NCBI GenBank assembly: GCA_027078745.1 | Contig: JALWWO010000020.1 | Location: 152,219 to 216,218, forward strand | Source of the DNA: Chromatiaceae bacterium | Lineage (GTDB): Bacteria > Pseudomonadota > Gammaproteobacteria > Chromatiales > Chromatiaceae | Direction of reading: 5' to 3' | Length of the DNA stretch: 64,000 bases | Shown here: piece after piece, positions 34,080 to 42,318 of the stretch | Numbering within the stretch: the first letter of the stretch is position 1 | Layout: each line of letters begins with the position of its first letter | The notes under the pieces: model-generated | What the model was told of the DNA's origin: nothing | What the model saw: the letters and a program-made list of their open reading frames with translations, nothing else | Database searches by the model: none | Translations under genes and position numbers: made by a program

Positions 34080-36440
34080 ATGATTCTTGCCAAAAGGGGT
34101 GGGGTTTTGGGTGCGGATGCAAATTGCCCGAGCTTCGGGTTGCGCCGTTTTGCAGCGGTTTTGGTCCTCTATCTAGCAGCTTGTGCCGCAGCTGCGGGCA
34201 CCTTCCAGATTTCGGATATTCGGGTGGAAGGTCTGCAGCGGATCGCTGCAGGCACCGTCTTCAACCTGCTGCCAGTGAAGATCGGCGATACCACCACCGA
34301 CGAAATGACCGCAACCATCATCCGCACCCTCTATGGTTCCGGATTCTTCGAGGACGTGCAAGTAAAACGAGATGGTTCCGTGTTAGTCATCTCTGTCCGC
34401 GAGCGACCCGCGATCGCGGAGATTATCATCACGGGGAACAAGGATATCGAAGAAGATTCCCTGCGGGCGGCCCTCAAGGATATCGGCTTGGCCGAAGGTC
34501 GCGTGTTCAACAAATCCCTGTTGGCCCGCATCGAACAGGAACTGCGGAATCAGTATTTCGCCCGCGGCAAGTACGGGGCCCGGATCCAATCTACGGTTTC
34601 CCCCTTGGAGAGAAATCGCGTTCGGGTAACGATTCATATCCAGGAAGGCCTGACCGCTCGAATCAAGCAGATCAATATCATCGGCAATCGGGCTTTTTCC
34701 GAAGAAACGCTGCTCGCCCAGTTCAAGCTCAGCAAGACCAACTGGCATTCCTTCTATTCTAAGAACGACCGGTATTCCAAACAGCAGCTCGCCGGCGACT
34801 TGGAAGCGCTGCGCTCGTTCTATTTAGATCGGGGCTACATCCAGTTCGCTATTCAATCTACGCAGGTTTCCATCAGTGCGGATAAAAAAGATATCTATAT
34901 CACCATCGGGATCAAAGAAGGTAAGGTCTTCACCGTCAGCGATATTCAGCTTGCGGGCGATCCCTCTGTGCCTGTGGAAAAGCTCTTTCCTCTCATCCAC
35001 ATGCGCCGCGGGGAACCCTTTTCCCGCAAGGCTGCCACTCAGAGTGCCGAGCGAATTTCCAAGCTGCTCTCTGAGCAAGGCTATGCCTTCGCCAACGTCA
35101 ATGTGATTCCCGAGCTGGATGAGGAAAACCAAACGGTCAAGATCGTCTTCTTCGTGGATCCGGGGAAACGGGTTTACGTGCGCCGCATCGAGATGAAGGG
35201 CAATACCAGAACCCGAGATGAGGTGTTGCGGCGGGAGATGCGGCAGCTAGAAGCCGCTTGGTTTTCTTCCGAGCTCGTGAAGAAATCTCGGGAACGCTTG
35301 CAGCGCCTGGGTTATTTTGAGGAGGTTTCCATCGAAACTCCCGCCGTCCCCGGCTCTGCGGATCAAGTAGATGTGAAGGTCCGTGTAAAGGAAAAGCAAT
35401 CGGGCAGCCTGGCGGCAGGCATCGGTTATTCTCAAAGCCAAGGCATGATCTTCAATACTAGCATCACCCAGAAGAACTTCTTGGGCACAGGTAAACGAGT
35501 TTCTTTCGGTTTCGATAACAGCAGCGCCAGCCGCCTCTATCGACTCGCTTACACGAATCCCTATTACACTATCGACGGCATCAGCCGCGGTTTCGAATTC
35601 TCCTACCGATCTACAGATTACGATCAGATCGATAGTGCCGATTATACTACCGATGTGGGTATCGCTGGCTTCACCTTCGGTTTACCCATTACGGACACGA
35701 GCCGCGCGGGGTTAGGGTTCCGTTATCAGTACACGAAATTCACGCCAGGCGCATCCCTGTTGGCCCAGGATTTTGCCCTGCAGAACGGCGATGCATTTGA
35801 CGATTTCATCCTGTCCGCTTCCTATACTCGGGATTCCCGAGATTCTGCCATCTTTCCCACTGAGGGTTCCTTGCAACGTTTGCTCGCCGAGATCGCTATT
35901 CCAGGAAGCGATCTGCAATACTATCGCATCACCTACCGACACCGGCAGTATATCCCCTTGACCCGGCGCTTCACCTTTCTGTTTCGAGCGGATTTGGGCT
36001 ATGGAGGTGGCTTTGGGGACACCGAAGTCATGCCTTTCTTCGAGCATTTCTTCGCGGGCGGCCCAAGGACAGTTCGGGGATGGAAGGAAAATACCTTGGG
36101 ACCTCGAGAGACTACCATCGACCGGCGAGCGGTGGGAGGGAATGTGAAGCTAGCAGGTAGTTTGGAACTGTTCATGCCCCCTCCCATCGGGGGAGATTTT
36201 GAGAAATCCCTGCGTCTCGGACTGTTCTTCGATTTCGGTAACATATGGCTCACTTCGGATTACCGAGGCTTGGTAGAACCTGAGGGATTCTCCTTGGGAG
36301 ATCTGCGTTATTCCACCGGTGTTTCTGTAGTCTGGCTCTCTCCGGTAGGCGCGCTTTCCATGAGCCTGGCCTATCCCATCAACCAAAAGGATCAGGACGA
36401 AACTCAAGTCTTTCAGTTCGGATTCGGCTCTACTTTTTAA
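34080..36440 (+). CDS. bamA: Outer-membrane protein assembly factor BamA
   Basis: A 786-residue Omp85 protein. After a signal sequence (hydrophobic segment around residues 22-39) come five POTRA domains, starting FQISDIRVEGLQRIAAGTVF. The C-terminal barrel starts near residue 440 and contains the lid-loop type motif RGWKENTLGPRE. It ends in a phenylalanine (QFGFGSTF), as outer-membrane proteins do. BamA folds and inserts beta-barrel proteins. A TATACT hexamer at 34060-34065 may be part of a promoter. The gene is followed 12 bp later by skp. Confidence 0.97.
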   Translation: MILAKRGGVLGADANCPSFGLRRFAAVLVLYLAACAAAAGTFQISDIRVEGLQRIAAGTVFNLLPVKIGDTTTDEMTATIIRTLYGSGFFEDVQVKRDGSVLVISVRERPAIAEIIITGNKDIEEDSLRAALKDIGLAEGRVFNKSLLARIEQELRNQYFARGKYGARIQSTVSPLERNRVRVTIHIQEGLTARIKQINIIGNRAFSEETLLAQFKLSKTNWHSFYSKNDRYSKQQLAGDLEALRSFYLDRGYIQFAIQSTQVSISADKKDIYITIGIKEGKVFTVSDIQLAGDPSVPVEKLFPLIHMRRGEPFSRKAATQSAERISKLLSEQGYAFANVNVIPELDEENQTVKIVFFVDPGKRVYVRRIEMKGNTRTRDEVLRREMRQLEAAWFSSELVKKSRERLQRLGYFEEVSIETPAVPGSADQVDVKVRVKEKQSGSLAAGIGYSQSQGMIFNTSITQKNFLGTGKRVSFGFDNSSASRLYRLAYTNPYYTIDGISRGFEFSYRSTDYDQIDSADYTTDVGIAGFTFGLPITDTSRAGLGFRYQYTKFTPGASLLAQDFALQNGDAFDDFILSASYTRDSRDSAIFPTEGSLQRLLAEIAIPGSDLQYYRITYRHRQYIPLTRRFTFLFRADLGYGGGFGDTEVMPFFEHFFAGGPRTVRGWKENTLGPRETTIDRRAVGGNVKLAGSLELFMPPPIGGDFEKSLRLGLFFDFGNIWLTSDYRGLVEPEGFSLGDLRYSTGVSVVWLSPVGALSMSLAYPINQKDQDETQVFQFGFGSTF

Positions 36441-36452
36441 GGGAGAAACTTT

Positions 36453-36965
36453 ATGTTGCGCAATCGCTTGCTCTTATCCGTACTGCTGCTCGTCGCCTGG
36501 GAAGCGAAGGCAGAAAGTATTTCGATCGCAGTCATCGATCCCACTCGGGTAGTGGAACAATCCCCCCAATACGAGGCGGCTCGGAGAGAATTGCAACGGG
36601 AGGTAGCCAAGCGGGAAGAGCAGTTGCGCGAGCAGCAGCGACAGTTAGCCAAGCTCCAAGAGCGGCTGGAAAGGGATGCTGCCCTCATGAGTACGGAGGA
36701 ATTGCAGCGCCTCCGCAACGACATTCGCAACCGTGATCGCAAGCTGAAGTATGCCCAGGCAGAAGCTCGGGAAGATCTCACCCTGCGACAAAATGAAATG
36801 CGCACCAAACTGGGCAGGCAGGTAGAGGAAGTAGTTACCGAACTGGCCAGGGAGAAGAAGATCGACCTCATCGTGAGTGGTGAGGATGTCTTCTACTTCA
36901 GCAGGCGCATCGATATTTCCGATGAGGTCGTCCAGCGGATGCGCGAGAAATATCGGGCGAAATAG
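36453..36965 (+). CDS. skp: Periplasmic chaperone Skp/OmpH
   Basis: A 170-residue periplasmic chaperone that carries unfolded outer-membrane proteins to BamA. It has a signal peptide (residues 1-20), a first strand reading SIAVIDPTRVVEQSPQYE, a long charged helical hairpin (about 40-125) and a C-terminal strand near IDLIVSGEDVFYF. Skp trimers form a jellyfish shape. The length and pattern are usual for the family, and the position between bamA and lpxD is conserved. Confidence 0.94.
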   Translation: MLRNRLLLSVLLLVAWEAKAESISIAVIDPTRVVEQSPQYEAARRELQREVAKREEQLREQQRQLAKLQERLERDAALMSTEELQRLRNDIRNRDRKLKYAQAEAREDLTLRQNEMRTKLGRQVEEVVTELAREKKIDLIVSGEDVFYFSRRIDISDEVVQRMREKYRAK

Positions 36966-36979
36966 CAGTTGCGACCCGC

Positions 36980-38038
36980 ATGAGGAAGCTATCTTACAGC
37001 CTGGGCGAATTAGCGCAGCACCTGGGCGGGCGACTGCACGGACCGGCAGACGCGGTAGTCTGCCGGATCGATACCTTGGAACGGGCGGATGAAGAGTGCC
37101 TCTGCTTCTTTCGGAATGCTCGATATGCGCAAGCGCTCGCCCGAACAAAGGCAGGGGTCGTATTGCTCGCCCCTCGGGACCTGAAACGATGCCCAGTGCC
37201 TGCCATCGTTACCGAAAATCCCGATCTCGCCTATGCGAAAGCCGCTCGGCTCCTCTATCCAGAACCGGCCTGGAAGCCAGGCCGCCATCCTTCCGCCGTC
37301 ATCCATCCCTCCGCCGTCATCCATCCTTCCGCTTGGATCGGGCCCAATACAGTGGTGGAAGAAGAGGTGCGCATCGAGGCGGGCGTTTTTATCGGCCCCG
37401 CCTGTACCATCGGTGCTGGCTGTCAGATCGGCGAGGATAGCCGTTTGGTGGCACGGGTCACGCTCTGTTGGGGCACTCAGGTCGGGAAACGAGTGCTGTT
37501 ACAGCCGGGCGCGGTCATCGGTCGGGATGGATTCGGGTTTGCTAAGGAAGGAGAACGCTGGGTGCGCATTCCCCAGCTGGGGCGGGTGCGCTTGGGAAAC
37601 GATGTGGAGATCGGGGCGAATAGCTGTGTGGATCGAGGTACTTTGGAAGATACTCGAATCGGCGATGGTGTGAAGATCGACAACCTGATTCAGATCGGCC
37701 ACAACTGTTCGATCGGAGCGCACACCGCCATGGCAGCTTGCTCTGGAATTTCAGGTTCCACGCGGATCGGCCGGCATTGCACGATCGCGGGGGCGGTGGG
37801 CATGGCGGGCCACCTGGACATTGGCGACCATGTGCACTTCACGGGCATGGCCATGGTTACCCGCTCTTTTCCCAAAGCAGGTGTCTATAGCAGTGGAATT
37901 CCTGCCATGCCCAATGCGGATTGGCGGCGCAATGCTGCTCGATTCCGCCATCTGGATGAACTGGCTAAGCGCATCCGACACTTGGAAGCAGAACTCGCCC
38001 GACTCTCGCAAAAACGGGAAGGAGAAGAGCCCCGCTGA
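36980..38038 (+). CDS. lpxD: UDP-3-O-acylglucosamine N-acyltransferase LpxD
   Basis: A 352-residue acyltransferase of lipid A synthesis, third step. The N-terminal uridine-binding domain spans about residues 1-100, followed by a left-handed beta-helix of hexapeptide repeats. The catalytic histidine is expected in IQIGHNCSIGAHTAMAAC. A C-terminal helix (FRHLDELAKRIRHLEAEL) completes the trimer. A near-perfect 18-bp tandem duplication in the early hexapeptide region gives HPSAVI twice. The gene sits between skp and fabZ in the conserved order. Confidence 0.96.
   Translation: MRKLSYSLGELAQHLGGRLHGPADAVVCRIDTLERADEECLCFFRNARYAQALARTKAGVVLLAPRDLKRCPVPAIVTENPDLAYAKAARLLYPEPAWKPGRHPSAVIHPSAVIHPSAWIGPNTVVEEEVRIEAGVFIGPACTIGAGCQIGEDSRLVARVTLCWGTQVGKRVLLQPGAVIGRDGFGFAKEGERWVRIPQLGRVRLGNDVEIGANSCVDRGTLEDTRIGDGVKIDNLIQIGHNCSIGAHTAMAACSGISGSTRIGRHCTIAGAVGMAGHLDIGDHVHFTGMAMVTRSFPKAGVYSSGIPAMPNADWRRNAARFRHLDELAKRIRHLEAELARLSQKREGEEPR
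37292..37327. repeat. 18-bp tandem repeat inside lpxD adding one hexapeptide
   Basis: The unit tccgccgtcatccatccc is followed directly by a copy that differs only in its last base. It encodes one additional six-residue rung edge of the beta-helix (HPSAVI twice, followed by HPSAWI). Near identity at DNA level points to a recent in-frame duplication. Confidence 0.8.
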
Positions 38039-38080
38039 TCTGCGGTTGATTCCGCTTTCTCTACTCCTTCCCTGGAGACC

Positions 38081-38545
38081 ATGGAGAATCCTCCGTTGAA
38101 GACTATGGATATTCACAGGGTGCTTCATCACCTGCCGCACCGCTATCCCTTTCTATTGATCGATCGGGTCGTCGATTTTCAGAAGGATGATTTTCTCGTC
38201 GCACTGAAGAACGTGACCTATAACGAGCCCTTTTTTAACGGACATTTTCCCGTGCGACCTGTCATGCCCGGCGTGCTGATCGTGGAGGCTATGGCGCAGG
38301 CAACGGGTCTGTTAGCCATGGCTTCCCGACCGGAAGAGGTAGGAGAACGAGCGCTCTATTACTTTGTGGGCATCGATAAGGCCCGCTTTAAGCGACCGGT
38401 GGAACCTGGGGATCAATTGATGCTCACTGTCCGGTTGCGCACGGTGCGCCGAGGCATCTGGGCCTTTCAAGGGGAAGCTCGGGTAGAGGATCAGCTCGTA
38501 GCCAGTGCTGAAATCATGTGCACCGCTCGGGACTATTCCGCTTGA
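38081..38545 (+). CDS. fabZ: 3-hydroxyacyl-[acyl-carrier-protein] dehydratase FabZ
   Basis: A 154-residue hot-dog fold dehydratase of fatty-acid synthesis. Typical motifs are [14 protein letters not shown] and the active-site helix [21 protein letters not shown], with catalytic His and Glu. The start at 38081 has GGAG at good distance; a second ATG at 38105 ([10 protein letters not shown]) is closer to the usual family N-terminus and cannot be excluded. The stop overlaps the TTG start of lpxA. Confidence 0.96.
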   Translation: MENPPLKTMDIHRVLHHLPHRYPFLLIDRVVDFQKDDFLVALKNVTYNEPFFNGHFPVRPVMPGVLIVEAMAQATGLLAMASRPEEVGERALYYFVGIDKARFKRPVEPGDQLMLTVRLRTVRRGIWAFQGEARVEDQLVASAEIMCTARDYSA

Positions 38546-39306
38546 TCCATCCCACTGCAGTGATCGATCCGAGCGCTGAGCTGGATACGGGCGTACAGGT
38601 CGGTCCCTACGCTGTCATCGATGCGAACGTCAAGATCGGTCGAGATAGCTGGATTGGTCCCCATGCAGTGCTGCGAGGACCTACAGAGATCGGCCGAGAA
38701 AACCGGATCTTTCAGTTCGCTTCTATTGGAGAAGATCCCCAGGACAAAAAGTACAGGGGGGAGAGAACCCAGCTCTGCATCGGAGATCGGAATCAAATCC
38801 GAGAATTCGTCACCATCCATCGGGGCACGGTGCAAGATCAGGGGGTTACCAGAATCGGAGATGACAACCTCATTATGGCCTATTGTCATGTAGCCCACGA
38901 TTGCCGGATCGGCAATCAGGTCATCATGGCAAACGCGGCTTCGCTGGCGGGGCACGTGCAGATCGAAGATTGGGCGATTCTCGGGGGGTTCACTATCGTC
39001 CATCAATTCTGCCGAGTGGGCGCCCACAGCTTTTCTGCTATGGGGTCTGTCGTAGCCCAAGACATCCCCCCATTCGTCCTCATCAGCGGCCATCCTGCAG
39101 AAGCCCATGGCATCAATACCGAAGGGTTGCGCCGTCGAGGCTTTCCACAAGAGACCATCACTCAGCTAAAGCAAGCCTATCGTCTGCTCTATAAATCCGG
39201 CCTCCGGCTGGATCAGGCCATCGCAGCGATCCGACAGTTGGGCAATCCCAAAGCCCATCTGCTGGCGGACTTTCTATCTCAGAGTACCCGGGGATTTGTG
39301 CGCTAA
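38542..39306 (+). CDS. lpxA: UDP-N-acetylglucosamine O-acyltransferase LpxA
   Basis: A 254-residue trimeric beta-helix enzyme for the first step of lipid A synthesis. The TTG start at 38542 overlaps the fabZ stop (TTGA) and gives the common N-terminus [14 protein letters not shown]. An ATG at 38518 inside fabZ would add eight residues. Diagnostic motifs are [28 protein letters not shown] and [13 protein letters not shown], which contains the catalytic histidine. The C-terminal helical part begins near [18 protein letters not shown]. lpxB does not follow here. Confidence 0.94.
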   Translation: MIHPTAVIDPSAELDTGVQVGPYAVIDANVKIGRDSWIGPHAVLRGPTEIGRENRIFQFASIGEDPQDKKYRGERTQLCIGDRNQIREFVTIHRGTVQDQGVTRIGDDNLIMAYCHVAHDCRIGNQVIMANAASLAGHVQIEDWAILGGFTIVHQFCRVGAHSFSAMGSVVAQDIPPFVLISGHPAEAHGINTEGLRRRGFPQETITQLKQAYRLLYKSGLRLDQAIAAIRQLGNPKAHLLADFLSQSTRGFVR

Positions 39307-39440
39307 AATCTCGTGCATCGGATCATTCCCTAGACTGAGCCTCTGCCGTACCGGGTTAAAAATCGCCCGCTCGGATTCTGGGATCTCTCTCATTCCAATG
39401 CTATGCTTAGGGCACTGATCTCTTGGCCAGGAACCCAAAG

Positions 39441-40202
39441 ATGAGAACACTTTGGATCGCACTGCTCAGCGTTTTCATCATTTCCCAGATCCGAGCAGAA
39501 GGGCTTCGCTACGAGGGCTCTTCTACCATCGGGCGGTTCATCGAGGAGGCCCGCAGAGCCTACCCTGGTTCTATCTCCAGCATTAAGACTAAGTCGGAGA
39601 GCAGCGGGGGAGAGCGCTGCACGGTGATGGGACGCTGTGATATCGGTGGTGTTGCCAGGAGGGTAAAACCTGGATATCTCAAGATGGGCGTAGTCGCTAC
39701 CCTCATCGGTTACGATGCCATCGCCGTGCTCGTGCATCGGGAAAATCCAGTGTCTTCCCTTTCCTCTCGACAGCTTCGGGACATCTTCCGAGGGACCATC
39801 CGGAATTGGAAAGAAGTGGGCGGAATCGATGCGCCGATCACGGTCTATATCACGAACAAGCGATCCGCCACCCATTCCGTCTTCGCTAAAAAAATCATGC
39901 AAGGTTATCGTTATAGCGCTGTGGTAGTGGAACCAGATGCTGATATCCTCAAAAAGGTCGCTGCGGATCTGGGTGGTATCGGTCAGTTGAGCATGAGCTT
40001 TTTACAGGGAGACCGCCGCATTAAACGCCTCTCCATCGACGGAGAACCGCCCACGGTCGATAACATCCACTATCCCATCACCCGCCCCCTCTATCTGGTC
40101 ACTCGAGGGGAAGCCACGGAAAGGGCGAGGCCTTTCATCGAATGGACCCTATCACCCGCAGGCCAACGCATTCTGAAACATTATTTCGTCGGGGTGCGTT
40201 AG
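39441..40202 (+). CDS. PstS-like periplasmic phosphate-binding protein, stand-alone
   Basis: A 253-residue exported binding protein. The start at 39441 is preceded by AGGAA and begins the signal peptide MRTLWIALLSVFIISQIRA. The segment EGSSTIGRFI and a later region with SRQLRDIFRGTIRNWKEVGG resemble PstS-type phosphate-binding domains (PBP-like). The gene has no pst transporter genes nearby. Such solitary members may sense or scavenge phosphate or have another ligand. It precedes the nos-associated module, but a candidate FNR-type box lies between them. Confidence 0.75.
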   Translation: MRTLWIALLSVFIISQIRAEGLRYEGSSTIGRFIEEARRAYPGSISSIKTKSESSGGERCTVMGRCDIGGVARRVKPGYLKMGVVATLIGYDAIAVLVHRENPVSSLSSRQLRDIFRGTIRNWKEVGGIDAPITVYITNKRSATHSVFAKKIMQGYRYSAVVVEPDADILKKVAADLGGIGQLSMSFLQGDRRIKRLSIDGEPPTVDNIHYPITRPLYLVTRGEATERARPFIEWTLSPAGQRILKHYFVGVR

Positions 40203-40209
40203 GCGGCTC

Positions 40210-40223
40210 CTGATCCAAGTCAA
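40210..40223 (+). promoter_or_regulatory. Imperfect FNR/Dnr-type box before the hemerythrin gene
   Basis: CTGAT-CCAA-GTCAA matches the palindromic TTGAT-N4-ATCAA consensus of the CRP/FNR family at eight of ten positions. It is centred about 62 bp before the hemerythrin start. If it acts at -41.5, the start would be near 40258, and ATTAAA at 40245-40250 lies at the expected -10 distance. It may control the module that leads into nosZ. Confidence 0.5.
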
Positions 40224-40278
40224 GGTCGAAGGAGACCTCTTTGGATTAAACCGAAAAAATCATCAGGGGGAGGAATGC

Positions 40279-40719
40279 GTGAGGATGGATGCTATCGCCC
40301 AGTTTTTCACCGCGGATCATCGCCGCTGCGATCAGCGCCTAGCTGACTGTGAAGCAGCCCTTGCGAAAAAGGATTGGCAGGAGACAGAAGCGGCCGCCGC
40401 CGCATTTCAGGAAGCTTTGCTGCGCCATTTCCTCTGGGAAGAAGAACAGCTCTTTCCAGAGATCGAGGAAGCCGCGCCCACCGCATCGGGGCCTACGGGC
40501 GTCATGCGCAGGGAGCATGAGCAGATGCGGCAGCTCCTTCGGAATCTGATGGATGCAGTCCGAGCTAAAGATCGAGAAACCTGCCTTGGGGAGCTGGAAA
40601 CCCTGCACTTACTCAATCAGCAACACAATGTCAAAGAGGAAGGCATCCTCTACCCCTTGGCCGATCAAGCCTTGGGTCCGCAAGCTAGGGATCTGATCGA
40701 GAAATTGAAGGGGGGCTGA
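40279..40719 (+). CDS. Hemerythrin-like domain protein
   Basis: A 146-residue four-helix-bundle protein with di-iron ligands in the hemerythrin order: FTADHRRCD, HFLWEEEQLFPEIE, RREHEQMR and NQQHNVKEEGILYPLAD. Hemerythrin-like domains bind O2 or nitric oxide or react with reactive nitrogen species. The GTG start at 40279 is at a good distance from GGGGGAGG (40266-40273); an ATG at 40285 is the alternative. The gene overlaps the DUF2249 gene by one base. With that and the membrane protein it forms a module preceding nosZ, probably linked to N-oxide or NO metabolism. Confidence 0.88.
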   Translation: MRMDAIAQFFTADHRRCDQRLADCEAALAKKDWQETEAAAAAFQEALLRHFLWEEEQLFPEIEEAAPTASGPTGVMRREHEQMRQLLRNLMDAVRAKDRETCLGELETLHLLNQQHNVKEEGILYPLADQALGPQARDLIEKLKGG

Positions 40720-40952
40720 TGGCAGAAGTACTGTTGGATGTCAGCCCCTTGCCACCGCCAGAGCCCCTGGAACAGATCCTGAACACCCTTGCTACCTTGT
40801 CACCAGGGGATCAACTGCGGGTGATCCACAGACGACAGCCCTTTCCCCTCTACGACCTGTTATCCCAGATGGGCTACATCTGGGAGACTGAGGAACGAGC
40901 AGACGGGCGCTTTGAAATCCTCATCCGGCCTGCTAAGGCAGATCCGTGCTGA
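40719..40952 (+). CDS. DUF2249-domain protein
   Basis: A 77-residue protein with the DUF2249 pattern. The N-terminus reads LDVSPLPPPEPLEQIL, then LSPGDQLRVIHRRQPFPLYDLL and a C-terminal strand (YIWETEERADGRFEILI). The fold is SirA/TusA-like. Its function is unknown. It often neighbours hemerythrin and denitrification genes, which fits the position here. It is translationally coupled to the hemerythrin gene and overlaps the membrane-protein gene by 7 bp. Confidence 0.85.
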   Translation: MAEVLLDVSPLPPPEPLEQILNTLATLSPGDQLRVIHRRQPFPLYDLLSQMGYIWETEERADGRFEILIRPAKADPC

Positions 40953-42235
40953 ATACCACAGGATTACGCCTGGATCAGGGCCCTCCCATTCATGTTCCTT
41001 TCCGGTTTTTTCTGACTGCACCCTTCTTCACCGTGCTCTCCGCCCTGGCCTTGCTCCACCAGGGGGAAGCGCTGTTGGCTTCCCGCTGGGTGCCGGGCAC
41101 CTTGGCCATCACCCATTGGATGGCCATCGGCTTTCTAGGACAGATCATGGCCGGGACGTTGCTTCAGATGTTGCCCGTCATCGCCGGCGCGCCCGTGCCT
41201 CGGGTACAGCATTTCGGCTGGGTTTTGCATCTTTCTCTGAGCATGGGGGCGGCGCTGCTCGGTGCCGGATTGTGGTACAGCCATCCCCCCCTGCTGCTCA
41301 CCGGTGCCCTGCTCGCGGCCCTGGGTTTTTCCGCTTTGCTCCTGGCTATCTGGCTCGCACTGTATCGGCGGCGGGGCAGTGGGCAGCAGATTCGAGGCAT
41401 TGGGTTCGCGGCTTTTTCGCTAGGGGTTACCGTCCTGTTCGGTTTTCTCCTCGCCGCTACTCTGGGGGGTTGGCTGCAACTGTCTGACCTCCTGGTCTGG
41501 GTGAATCTTCATCTGGCCTGGGCCTTTCTGGGCTGGGTGGGCTTGCTCATCGCGAGCATCAGCATTCAATTAGTGCCTCTGTTCTATGTCACCCCCAATT
41601 ACCCTGTCTGGCTCATCCGTTCTTTAGGTCCCTTGATCTTGCTCGCCCTCTGCTTGGGAACCCTGTTCGCACTGTTCCAACAACCCGCAGCGGCTCGAGT
41701 CGCCTTCGGAACTGCCGTAGCAGCCTGGATGGTTTTCGGAAGCATTACCCTGTATCTACAGCACGAGCGCAGGCGTCAGCGCATGGACCCAACGTTGCTC
41801 CACTGGTGGGTTGCCCTGCTCTGCGCATTGGTCGCGGGGATACTCTGGAGCCTGGAAGGACCACCAGTAGTGCTAGGCATCCTGCTGTTCTTCGGTTTGG
41901 CCACCGGCCTTTCCGCAGGCATGTTGTTTAAGATCATCCCCTTCCTCACCTGGTTTCATTTACAATCTCAACAATTAGGCGCTGGCCATCTGAGGGTGCG
42001 AGTGCCGAACATGCGAACTTTGCTGCCGGAGAACTGGGCCTATCTACAGGTCGCCCTCCATCTGATCGCCCTTCTCTGTCTTCTAGCCGCCTGGGCTGAG
42101 CCCAGCTGGACTTCCTTAGCCGCCTGCTTCCTCGGATCGGAGGCGGTGATCTTGTTGGTTCTCATCCTCAGAAACCTTTGGTATTTCCGCCGAGTTGCCG
42201 GCCGTATCTCCGCTGCGTCGTCCGCACAGGCGTAA
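40946..42235 (+). CDS. Polytopic membrane protein, possibly NnrS- or haem-copper-oxidase-like
   Basis: A 429-residue protein with about twelve transmembrane helices and a GTG start that overlaps the DUF2249 gene. Several histidines lie in or next to the helices: ITHWMAIGFLGQIMAGTL, VLHLSLSMGAALLGAGL, WVNLHLAWAFLGWVGLL, LLHWWVALL and FLTWFHLQSQQLG. This pattern resembles haem-binding NnrS or haem-copper oxidase subunit I-like proteins, but I cannot place it firmly. It is coupled to hemerythrin and DUF2249 and is 83 bp upstream of nosZ. That supports a role in nitric oxide or nitrous oxide metabolism or redox sensing. Confidence 0.68.
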   Translation: MLNTTGLRLDQGPPIHVPFRFFLTAPFFTVLSALALLHQGEALLASRWVPGTLAITHWMAIGFLGQIMAGTLLQMLPVIAGAPVPRVQHFGWVLHLSLSMGAALLGAGLWYSHPPLLLTGALLAALGFSALLLAIWLALYRRRGSGQQIRGIGFAAFSLGVTVLFGFLLAATLGGWLQLSDLLVWVNLHLAWAFLGWVGLLIASISIQLVPLFYVTPNYPVWLIRSLGPLILLALCLGTLFALFQQPAAARVAFGTAVAAWMVFGSITLYLQHERRRQRMDPTLLHWWVALLCALVAGILWSLEGPPVVLGILLFFGLATGLSAGMLFKIIPFLTWFHLQSQQLGAGHLRVRVPNMRTLLPENWAYLQVALHLIALLCLLAAWAEPSWTSLAACFLGSEAVILLVLILRNLWYFRRVAGRISAASSAQA

Positions 42236-42318
42236 CTGCCAGACCGCCCAGCGAAATTCTGCTAGACTTCCGAAGACCCTAAATCATCTAGGGCACTACA
42301 ACTACAGAGGAGATCAGG

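Noticed and set aside
37260-37340. Possible CRISPR-like direct repeat
   Set aside because: It is a coding repeat in lpxD (hexapeptide duplication), with no spacers; no CRISPR array was found anywhere in the window.
42277-42293. Small CCCTA/TAGGG hairpin before nosZ
   Set aside because: A 5-bp stem with a 7-nt loop is too weak to claim as regulatory.
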